From NCBI GenBank assembly GCA_012295275.1, contig CM022665.1:15625476-15689475 (forward strand): a DNA stretch of 64,000 nt, read 5' to 3'. Under the pieces are notes generated by a model. It saw only the letters and a list, made by a program, of their open reading frames with translations. It had not been told where the DNA came from and searched no databases. The stretch is from Chrysomallon squamiferum (taxonomy: Eukaryota > Mollusca > Gastropoda > Neomphalida > Peltospiridae). The translations under genes were made by a program, and so were the position numbers. The first letter of the stretch is position 1. Each line of letters starts with the position of its first letter. This document shows, piece after piece, positions 51,329-63,707 of the stretch.

Positions 51329-54300
51329 TAATTAAAAAAGCAACAAAACAAAGTCCCAGAAAAAACAAAAACAAAACAAAACAAAAAACAACGTAAAAAA
51401 AAAATTAAAAATTAAAAAATAAATTAAAAATAATAATGATAATCTAATAAACTAAGTGATATAATTATTTATATTATTCTATTATAAATTTAATTTAATA
51501 CTTTGCCTTGTTATATTGTAAATGTAGAAATTTGTTTCTCACTTTTTCTTTAATTTGTTTTAAAATTAAACATTTTTCTTTTTAAGTAGTTCATTTTTAA
51601 TTTTAAATAGTATAGTTTTTAATACTATAAATTTTTATTTTTATTTTAGATAAATGTTTTATTAAATACAATTAACATAGATATCCTATTATTATTATTT
51701 TAAAATTTTAAAATTTATATAATATTTTGTTACTTTTATATATATATATATATATATATGTGATAAATTAGTTTTTACTCTGATATTTTTTAACAGTTAG
51801 TATTATTTTTTATTTCTGTTTTTAGATAAATATTGTATTAAACACATTACCATAAATGTCATTGTCATTTCAGTTAAAAAAAAAAATATACACATGTACA
51901 AAATCTTTAATTAGTTATAAGTATATGAAATGTTTTAATTACTATAATATATATTTTCACACACACACACACACACACACAAAACATATATAATAATAAT
52001 AATATTAATTGAAATTTAGATAAAAATTGAATTACATAGATTAATATTAATAACTCAAATTGTTTCATTTTTTAAATCTTAAAATTTAAATAACATTTCA
52101 CTGAATATTCACTTAGTACATATTTCTTCTGTCACTCTTTCTTTGTCAAAAGCATGTTTGTAGAATAGATAAAAAATAACTGATTTATTTATAAATTTGA
52201 AAACATAAAAATTCTAATATTCATATATATATTTGTGTACATATGTTTGTATGTTTGTGTATTTGTGTATATGTATGTCTGATTATTAATGAATTTTTTT
52301 ATTAAAAAAAATAATAAATTAAAAAAAAAGCATAAGTAAATAAAATGAAAAAGAATTATAAAAAAGTAGTCCAATTTTTAAAAATTAAAAACACAATATA
52401 AATTTTGAAAGTGCTACAAGTGACATTACCGTATATACTTGTGTATAAGTCGAATTTTGGGGAGACTATATTAAGGTAATATTTTGGGGGTCGACTTATA
52501 CATAGGTAATGCTTTTGTAGCTGTTGCTGAAGAGTCGCCATTTTGACTATTTTTTGCTACGGGATGCATCTAAAATAATCGCGGTCTTTCAGCTTTTCAA
52601 AAATATAATTTTACTGTATAAAATATTTTGAAAAATTAAATAACAAAACCAAATATGAATGTAAAACATGATATTCTTCTGTTTAATGACATAAAAATAC
52701 ATTTTAAAGCGAGAAAACTGTCAGTATGGCGTCTTGCAATGATCTAGGAATGCAGACTTCTCTGCCAAATTGCACTAAATATCGGTCCTAATTTCATAAA
52801 CAAAACTCATTTGTGTAACTGTAAAGAATTTGGTGAAATAATATTGCAATCGTCATTAATATCCACTACCAACAAATCGAAAACAAACTAAATTTCTATA
52901 AACGTTCTGCAACAAAAATCAGTTCAACTTCTCGCCGTATTTGTTATTATAGTCGGTTGCCAAGTGCGCGAAGCCTCGGCCAATTAGCACGCTAGGAATA
53001 GGATCGGGGGCGTGTCTTGTAGCAGAGTTTCAATAGAAAAAAGTATTGCTGAGGTTCCAAAATTATCTTACTTTGAATTGCACGTTCATGTAAAAACCGG
53101 TAATAAATAATAAAGCAACACATCTTTTGGAATTTATCTACAAAATTTAATTAAATACTGAATTACGTCTAATGGCCATAAAATTTTGTAAATCATAGAA
53201 CGGCTAAATATAACTGTAAGTTAGGTCTCCATGTTAGACCTATTACATTAAAGAGATACTATTTATGATACATTTAGGCTATAGCTTGTGTAATACATGC
53301 ATTTAAATTATTATGGTATGTTCGTGCAAGTTACAGCTCGTGCAAGTTACGTTACAGTAGGCGTACAATGTAGGCCTTCATGGCACTGTCACACTGGTCT
53401 AAAAATAGTGACGGTGCCTGGAATCTACAGTCGACTTATACACAAGTAATACCTAAAATGACGCAATTTTTGGTCTTAAAATACACATCAACTTATACAT
53501 AAGGTCGCCTTGTACACAAGTATATACGGTATATTTTTCAGATGTTTTGCTGAATGTTATGGCTCAAATTCAGATAGTAATCATTACATTTTTTTGTTTT
53601 ACATTTCCCATGATTCTTTTAACAACTTTATAATATTTTGTTTGCTGTGAATTAAAATTGTTCATGTAATCTTTCTGGAGATGCATTTATTATTTCTGTT
53701 TGTCGTCAATTCAACCACATTATAACCTTAACATTTTGCTTGTAAACCTTTTTTTTTTTTTTAGTTTGTGATGTTATTATTATTATTATTAATTTTTTTT
53801 TTTAAATTTGATATTAAAAATTAAAAGATTAGTTTATCTAATACTATTTTTGCCTTCTTTGGGAGGATACATATTTAAAATCCTATGCTACTAAAAGGTT
53901 AACACAATGTGCAAAAGCAGATTTCATCTCTACTAATTATTATGAACAACAAAACAAGAATTGTTCTTAAAAACCTGATACATTTAATCATCAGTATAAA
54001 TTATAATTACATGGTTGATCTAGATAAATTAGGTAATTATAAGTATTATACTTTATTATTGATGTGGTATTAAATAAGCATATGTTTATTCCTAATAAAC
54101 ATAAAAATTAATATTTGTGTATTAAATAATAAATAAAGAGGTCTTTTGAGTACTTAATATAATTAAACAATGTACTGAAAAGACCTATTCTATATTACAT
54201 AAAAGAAAAATATTTTATTACAATTGTTATCAGTAAAACAATTTTTATTTAATTATTAGTAATGTTCATCTGTTTGTGTTCTAAACTGACATTATTATAT

Positions 54301-55249
54301 ATATTTTTTATATTGTATGATTGTTTACATATCACAATATTTTAATTTGTTTTGTAAGTTTTGGGAATTCTCCAAGACTATTTCTGTCAACTTTTTCTGT
54401 TATAAAAACTATTAGGTTATTATTCTAAACTGTTATATTATAACAACTATTAGGTGATTGTTGTAAACAATTTCAATTGTAAAGACTGTTAGGTTATTAT
54501 TGTAAACTGTTACTATTATAACAACTATTAGCTTATTATTGTAAACAATTTCTATTGTAAAAACTATTAGGTTATTACTGTAAACAATTTCTATTGTAAA
54601 GACTATTAGGTTATTATCATAAACTTTTCATATCAGAAAGATAGGCAATTGCTGGCAGTTCATTTCTGATACTGTGTGTTAAGGTATTAAAATATTGAAT
54701 CTTTGTATATTTACAGCTCCTTCAGTGAATCAAGTGTTCACACTGGACTTTGAGGTGAAACCTCTTTATGTGGATGCTGATTATTCTCTCAGTCTCAGTC
54801 TTCAGCCTGTGGAAATAGTGTACGATGAGGTGATACATTTTTATATTTATATAATGTGTTTTTTTTAGTGATATTCCATTCTAATAATAATAGTTAAATA
54901 TAATGTCTGATGTTGGTCATCCAGTAATTATATGAGTTAAGCAATGCTGTGATTTCACAGACTCACTGCAGAGAATCAGAGTGGTGATGATGATGATCAT
55001 CATCATCATAAACAGTTATAATGCTTTTGTTATAAAGTGATTCAAGCATTATGATGTTATTCTTGTTATTATTATTGTATTATTGCCATTATTATTACCA
55101 TTATCATCATTATAATTATTATTATCATCAATATTATTATATTATCATTATAATTATTATTACCATTATTATTACTATTGCAATAATATTACTATCAATG
55201 TATTGTTATTATTACATTTATTTATTTATTATGATAATAATATTAATTG

Positions 55250-55287
<38 letters not shown>

Positions 55288-56209
55288 GCACTCTCTCTCT
55301 GAAGTATCAGCTTTCTTCCAAGTTCCTCATGGAGGTATTGACATGCGGTCTGCTGCCATGGAAACATTACAAGGTGTGGCCAGCTACAGTCGAGCAGGAC
55401 TTCAATATGCTATTGACAAACACAAGGTTAACAATTTACATTTTGTTTTACATATTACCGATTATAATTATGCAGTTAGTCAGTCCCTTTCCATTTATTT
55501 GATTTTATTATTATTATTATTTTTATTGTTATTGTTATTATTGTTATTAATATTATTATTGATTTATTTTTTCTTTAATAATCATTATTATTATTAGCTT
55601 ATTGCTTTTATTATTTTATTTCCAAATTATTTATTTATTATTATTAAGATTTTTTTCTTATTTTACAAAATATATGGTACTGCTCAATATTGTTTTAAAA
55701 ATATTTTTGTAAAGCTATTAACTATCTTTTTTTATTTATTTTTAAAATCTGTTTTGATAATACCTGTGCTGGAATTTGTTGAGTTCAGTAAGTTTTATAT
55801 TACATAAAATAATCTACAAATAACATAATACTTTCATATCAAAATAAAATGGAACAGCAATATATGAAAAATTCATAAATATTTATTTGTATATGACCAG
55901 CACACAAAACATAGAGTTCTCATTTTAAAGGGGGAACAACAGTTTTTTGTCAACATATTTGTGTTCAGAATTTGCTAATATTTATTTTGGTTATTAAATT
56001 ACTTTTCAGACTGTACATGTAGCCATTAATATGAGATCTCCTTATGTTGTGGTGCCAGAATTTGGAACTCTGCATAGGTAAGTGATAACTATTATTTTTT
56101 TAAAATTATTAATTATTTTGTTTACTTTTATATTATTATTATTATTATTGTCATATTTAACTGTTTCTGTTTCTAGATCATCATTGTTTATTATTATATT
56201 AATATTTAA

Positions 56210-56261
<52 letters not shown>

Positions 56262-57089
56262 ATTATTGCTTTTATTTTATTATTTTTATTAACTTTTTTT
56301 TTTTTTTTTTTTTTTTTTTGGTGTTGCCATGTACTGTTTTTTTTTTTCTTTGAATTTACATAAATATTATTCATTAACTTTTTCAAATATTTATTACTAT
56401 TTGACATTTATGTTATGAAAATTTATTGCTTTGCTAAAATACCTGTAAACATTTATTTACATGTTTTATTTTAAGCTTATTTTTTTAAAATTATGAAAAT
56501 TGATCTTAGCATTTGAATTTATGTAACTTATCTTTTCATTTTTTGCCTTCAGGGGTGGTAATATGCTGAAAACTAAATTTAGTGCCCTGTGTGATTCTTA
56601 ATTAAAACACCTTGCTGGTCTGATTCAGTTCATATTATTATTATCTCTAATTATCTGTTAACTTTATTTTAGTTTTTTAAATATATTTACTGTTTTTATT
56701 TCTACAAGAAAGGTATGTGCTTGTAGAAGAGTCTGATTATTTTTTACTTTGCATAACTGAAAGAATTTGACTTCCCTTATTTTTTATTTTTTGCTTTTTA
56801 TTAAATGTATTATTATATGAATTTTTGATTTTATTATTATTTCTTTTTTCTGGTTCAGGGGAGGTAATGTGTTGGTAGCTGATTTTGGTACTTTGAGAGT
56901 GGATAGTGAGCTGCAGCCCAAAGATGTTTCTCTTGAGGTATTAGATTAATAATGATAATAAAATATTAATAGTTTTGCCTGGGTACAAAATAGATGCACA
57001 ATTAATGTTAAAAAAAACCCCAAAACCCACAAACAACCTCTGAATGTTGATTTAACCCTTTGTTAACGTTAATAATAATAATAATAAAA

Positions 57090-57120
<31 letters not shown>

Positions 57121-58185
57121 ATTGAAAAGTAAACCAAATAATAAAAGTAAATAAAACAAATTTATTATAAAATAAATTAAAATAATCAAAGCAATAAATA
57201 AATAATAACAGAAAATTCTAATAAGAAGCGGGGAAAATAAGAAAAGAAAGTACAACATAAATAAATAGAAAAATGAAACATAATAAAAGTAAATAAATTG
57301 GTGGTAAATGTAAATAAATAATTTTGAAAAGTAAAACAGATAATACAATGCATAAATAATTTCATAATGACAAAGTAATAAATAAACAACTACAAAATTA
57401 AATGATAATAAAATAATAAAATAAAGCAGTTAATAAGTAATGATAATAATAATAATGTGCATTAAATATTTAAATGAAAAATATAACAATATAACTAAAT
57501 AAATTATGAATAACTGTAATAATAATAATTATAATAATAAATTGAAAAATTATAGCAGTTAATAACAGAAATAGTAATACAATTATTATAAAGAAATTAA
57601 GAATGGAACAAATAATAAAAGTAGTGAATAATAAATAATAAAGAAATAAAAAAAAAATATAATAATTATGGGTAATAAATAAAAAAATGTTGAAAAATAA
57701 AATCATTAAAAACCCCAAAAATGAAATGAATAATAAAAATAAATAAGAACAAGTAAGTTGAAAAACTAAATAAATAATGAAAGTTGATAAATAAATTGAA
57801 AAATAAAACTTACAAAAAAAAAAAAAAAAAAAATAATAATAATAAAATAATAATAGTAATAATAATGATGATGATGATGATGACAATAATGATAATAATA
57901 ACTACTAAATAAGTGAACAAAAACACAACAACAACAATAATAGTTAATTTAAAAAAAAAAAAAAAATAAAAAAAATTTAACTATATTATTATTATTATCG
58001 GTCAATATAAAGATATTTTAAACTCTTCATTGACTGGTTTAATATTAGACATAAATATGATGATGTTTGTTTTACAGGATGCTACGATGTCTGAGATTGA
58101 GTCTAGACTGTATGATCAGTTTAATATCAAACTCAGTGAAGTCAAAGTCTTGTTAGCTGACTCAGGTATACTTTATTGTTCTTTA

Positions 58186-58220
<35 letters not shown>

Positions 58221-61200
58221 TTTTTAATTTATAGTCCAGTTTGTACATTTTAAAATGTAAATATGAACATTGAAACTGTTTCAGTTAAACTGACATAAAG
58301 CAATCCAGTGTCTGTTTTGTTCTCATTGTTTGTATCTCATGATTTCAGGTTTATTAAAAATAACTGTAAATTATTACATACATATACATACACATGTATA
58401 CAGTTTTTATACTTACTTAAAATATTTATTTATTGATATATTTTATTCTTTTATTATTATTACCAATGTTATTTTTGTTATTATTACTATAAATTTATTG
58501 ATATATTAGTATTATGTTTTCTATTGTTGTTGTTATTATTATTATTATTATGATTATTATTATTAATACTACCAATAAATTCATTTATAATTATTATTAA
58601 AATAAAAATATTAATTAATCAGGTGATGACTGGCACACAGCCCAGACACAGCCTGATTCTGAGTACCACATACTGCCCAGTGTCCAGCTGGTCATTGCTT
58701 TCTTCAATGCAGTAAAAATGGACTATAAACAGTTGCCTCAGTAAGCTATTGTTATCTTTAGTGGGGAAAAAAAAAAAAAAATTTAGCATGGTTAAAGTAA
58801 CTTACATAATGCTTAATCATTGGTACCAGAATTAATGCATTTGAATTATCATATTCAGTAGAGGATACAATATATCAGCTGTTGAGGATTATACAAGTTT
58901 GTTAATTGTCAACAAACAAATATTAATTTGTCAGAAAACAACAACAACAAAAAATTATTTCTCAAAGGGAGTCCACGTATATTTCATCCACTGATATTAA
59001 TTTAATAGTATATTAAATTCATGATTTGAAGGATATAATATAAAATGAAATCTTGATAATTTGCATGCATTCACCAGCAATCATCATAAATAATTTAATT
59101 TTTTAAAATAACAATCTTTTTACTTCAAATAGGAACAAAGTTTACCTTATATTTCTTAAGTAGGGGAAAAACAAACAAAAAAACCCCTCTTGTATATCTT
59201 AATAAAACATTCTTTCTATTATAATTAGACAAAAACTTGTTGCAAGTCTTCCAACCTTGAAGTTGAATATCTCTGACAAGAAGATGTTGTTGTTGATGTC
59301 ATTTCTCCGCAATTTCCCAATCCCTGCAAGCACCAGTGCAATGACCCTGGGAGAGGACATGGTTGACAGCATTGTGATGATGCCCACAGTCTCATTGGTA
59401 AGATGATGAAGATGGTGATGATAATTATGATATATTACAAAAATAGTTACATTAGCAATAAAAAATAATTATTATGTTGATACAAATAGTAAGAAGTCCA
59501 AAAATCAATAGTAATAATGATGATGAAAACAGTTAAGTTAATAATAATCATAATAATTAAATTATTATGATTATTATAGTGATAATAATAATATTTTTAA
59601 ATGATAATGATGACTATATTGATACTATAAAGTAATGATGATAATGATGATGATGAAAAGTATTAAGATATTAATATAAAAGGGAATCAGATAATAAAAA
59701 TAAAACTTCTTGAATTTAAATAAAAGAAATAAATAAAATTAAATACATTTTTTGATTGCTGTTAAAAGATATTGAATTTAGAACAGTATTTCACTATTGT
59801 GGTTAAAATGTTCTAATGGAATTTATTATGTTGTTTTTTGTTTTCCTTTTTCTTTAACTTTCCTGTTTTCTCTTTTCTAATTTTTTATCCTTAAAAAAAT
59901 AAATTAAAATGTTTGGATATATATATTTTTTTATAATGGATATATATTTTTTCTTTTTCTAAATTACATTTTAATAACATTTACTTGTTTATTGTTGCTG
60001 TGAAAAAATTCTGGAACTGAAAAGGAGGGTGGGATTCGGATTATTAAATAAATCAATTTTTTTGTAAAAATTATTTAACATAAATTAATCTTAAATTATT
60101 TTAATTTATAGGTAGAAAAGGGAGTTTTATTGCCGGTAATAAACAGACTGCCTTATTATTAATACAATAATTTGTAGAAAATTTATGCTGCATATTTGCT
60201 ATATATAATTATTTAGCGTGTATGCTTTCTGGCCATTCTTAAAAAAGACAGACAATAACAATAACAACAGCAGTAACAACAAGAATAATAATGATTAAAA
60301 TAATTAAGTATGTTAATACAGAACAGTTTATTAATTTTTATTATGAAAAATTAAATATATTGTTTATTGTATTTGTAAACAGGGAAGAAAATTTGAAGGA
60401 AATTACAAATAATGTTTTTTGAAAATCTAGCATTTAACTTGCTAAACCCAAAAATCTGCCAACAACCACGAAATCAAACAAATCAATAAAAAAAAAAAAT
60501 TAATTATAAAATGAACAACAACCAACCTACAAACAAAACATAAACAAAATACAACCAACCAAACAAAACAAAAAACCCAGCTGTCAACCAGATATCTTGA
60601 CTAATCTGAATGTATATCATTTAGAAACCAAGAAACAAACTCAGAAATATTAAAAAGATTAAAGATGAATTTTGGGCCAAAGAAGTAAGTCATCACAGTT
60701 TGTTTGGAGTGTACTGACAGACATCTTGTGTATGTGTTGTTGTTTTTTTAAGGTTGGCCTTTTGCAAATGCACCATAAAACTAACCCAAAACATGTGACT
60801 ATTTCATTAGCTGCAAAGATTAAAAGTCCAGGTTTCCAGAAACAAATTATTTTGGCCATATTTGTTTTTTTCCTTGCTGAGGGAAAGGATCTTTTTATTT
60901 TATTACCAAAAGGCCCAAGAAATTTCATGCTATTATTTTGATAATTGCATTATGCACAAAATGCTTTTGAAGTCACTTATTGGCTGGGTTATTAATAAAA
61001 TAAAATTTGATTGGCTGAAAACTACTGCTGGAACTATTTTAGGTTATTCATATTTTTATTCATGTTAAACTTCAGCTTTATAACTTTACTTTAATTTTAA
61101 TTTTTTTTTAACAATATGATGAACATATATATATATTAACAAAAATAAAGTATTTAATCTAAGAAAATATTTTATAAAAAATAAGTAAATAAATAAATAA

Positions 61201-61454
61201 ATGAAAAATATATAAAAAAGAGATAAAGAAGAAAAAGTCGTCTGACATTTTACAAAAAACAGTGTGTATCAGTTAACATTAAAACATAATGCATACACAT
61301 CAATGACCAGTTATTGTTTTGCTGTTATTTCACTTTACTGTTCTTAAGATAATTTAAACTTAAATGTACTGCACTTGCAGTGTGCTAAATTTTGGTTCTT
61401 CTTGACTTACTGACTGGGGTTTTTTCAAGGGTGGTAGCTGGTATATGTTAATAA

Positions 61455-61489
<35 letters not shown>

Positions 61490-61992
61490 TTGTTGTTTTT
61501 GTTTGTATTTTCAAAATAATATATATAATCCATTACATTTACTTATCCCATCAAAAAGTACTTTTATCAAAGAAATTCACTAAAAGGGAGGTTACATCAA
61601 AACAAAACAAATATATTTTTTTAATTCAAAATACATTTTTTGTTTTGTTTAGACTAGTCTATAATAACTATTATATAAAACCATTGAAGGGAAACTACTC
61701 AATGAACACAGTATTATTAATCAGAAATTAACTGAGAATTAAGTGCCAGTTATTTGTTAGAAGCTTGAGTGCTTATAGTATAAATTATACAAGGCTTGAT
61801 GGTTTTCTAACAATACTTATAAGAAAATTGTTCCAAGAAAGATAATACTTGAAATTATCACTATTTAGCTGTAATATTTAAATTCAAAGAATATAAAATG
61901 CAATAATTCCATATCATATTTTTTGTTATTTTATAAAAATATTTTTTTTTATATTATTCAAGAAGCAGAAATGAAATATTTGCAAATTATGA

Positions 61993-62027
<35 letters not shown>

Positions 62028-62534
62028 AATATTTCAGTGATTTTTACAATTAAAAAATAAAAAATAAGAAAAAATAAGAGAAGTAAAATAAAAAGAATTT
62101 AAAAGAAAAAAGAATTTCTTTTAACTTGGAGCAGTTTGTCTTTTAATTGTAAGAATGTAATATCCTGATGTATCTTCATGTAGAAAAATTATTTATAGCA
62201 TCAGATTATAAAATGTATATAGAGTTCCAGTGTGTTTGGGTAATTACAACAAATTTTCGTTTTATTATTACAGTAATTTATTATTCTAAGGTTTATTTAT
62301 ATTATAATAAAGTGTACTTATTGTGGTGATAATATGGGATTTATTTTAAGTTTTAAAGTATTAAAATAAACTGTATATATTTCGTTAATGAACTTTATTA
62401 TCAGATTCTGTTTATAATGATATTGAAGCTAATCATTTGACTGAATAATTAATTATAATGATGAGATATTATTACTATTGTTATTATTATTATTATTATA
62501 ATGAGTAATGAATGATTATGATAAAATGTCTATC

Positions 62535-62588
<54 letters not shown>

Positions 62589-63676
62589 GCATCTATTTAA
62601 GACATATATTTAATATTTACATATATGTATTAGGTCCAATATTTACATATAATTATATATATTATATTTAATATTTATATGTATGTATATTATACTTAAT
62701 AATTACATATATGTATATTATGTCTAACATTTACATATAATTATATATACTATATTTTATATTTATATATATGTATATTATATTTAATAATTACATATAT
62801 GTATATTATGTCTAACATTTACATATAATTATATTTATGTATTTTTTCTAATATTTACATATAATTATATATACTATATTTTATATTTATATATATGTAT
62901 ATTCTTGTTTTAGGATCTCACTGAATGTCAGTTAGAACCTGACATCGTGAGACTGCGTCTCATTCGAAGATCTATTCTTGGCAGAAAAGTCAAAACTAAA
63001 ACTGTGTCCAGATTACAGTTCCAAACCTCCAAAGATGTTGCAGGTAATGTTTTGTATTATTATTATCATCATCATAATCATTATTATCATTATTATCATT
63101 ATTATTATTGTTATTGTTATTGTCACTGTTAACGTTGTTGTTACTGTTAATATTGTTTTTATCATTAATTATTATTATTTTTATTTACAGCAGAAGAAAT
63201 GTATTACTCTGCCTCTGATCATTCTGATGAAGAAGTAGAGGAGTGGTCTGAGTAAGCAATACATAACCTATCTATTCAGGACACCCAATATAACTGAGCA
63301 TCATGAAACCTATAACTTAAAACCACACTTTTGTGGTCAATAAAGAAAACTAGATTAATTCCTTTTGAAATTTTATTGCAAATATTAATGTTCTGTTTCA
63401 TGTTAACTTCTCTATAAAGGACATCTGTTGATATTGGTAAAGTAATCAAACTTTTAAAGTATTAAACTTTTATATGCAAGTTTATAAAGTGTTGAAGGAT
63501 AAATAAAATGTTTAAATTCTAAAAGTGTTTAAAATCTTTTTAATTAATTACCTAATTTTTATACATGTATTATTACCATTATTTTTTTAATTGTGTGTAT
63601 ATATATATATATTTTTTTTTTTTGTGATTATAATTATCTGTATTTATTATTATTGATATTTTTAACATTTTTATTA

Positions 63677-63707
<31 letters not shown>

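Larger units (their letters stand above)
49930..54716 (+). other. Intron 15, 4.8 kb
   Basis: Very AT-rich. It holds a candidate 15-nt microexon (51041-51055), a (GA)n run (51273-51325), a TA run (about 51740-51760), a CA run (51959-51981), a 1.1-kb inverted-repeat element (52429-53529) and a 38-bp tandem array (54401-54636). Confidence 0.8.

Noticed and set aside
57052-57886. Tyr/Phe/Ile-rich frames on the - strand
   Set aside because: They are translations of the AAT/AAAT-rich tract in intron 19.
60659-60941. 89-codon frames on both strands in intron 22
   Set aside because: The stretch is less AT-rich than its surroundings and may be an old insertion, but I found no motif, no clear inverted repeats and no phase-compatible splice sites.
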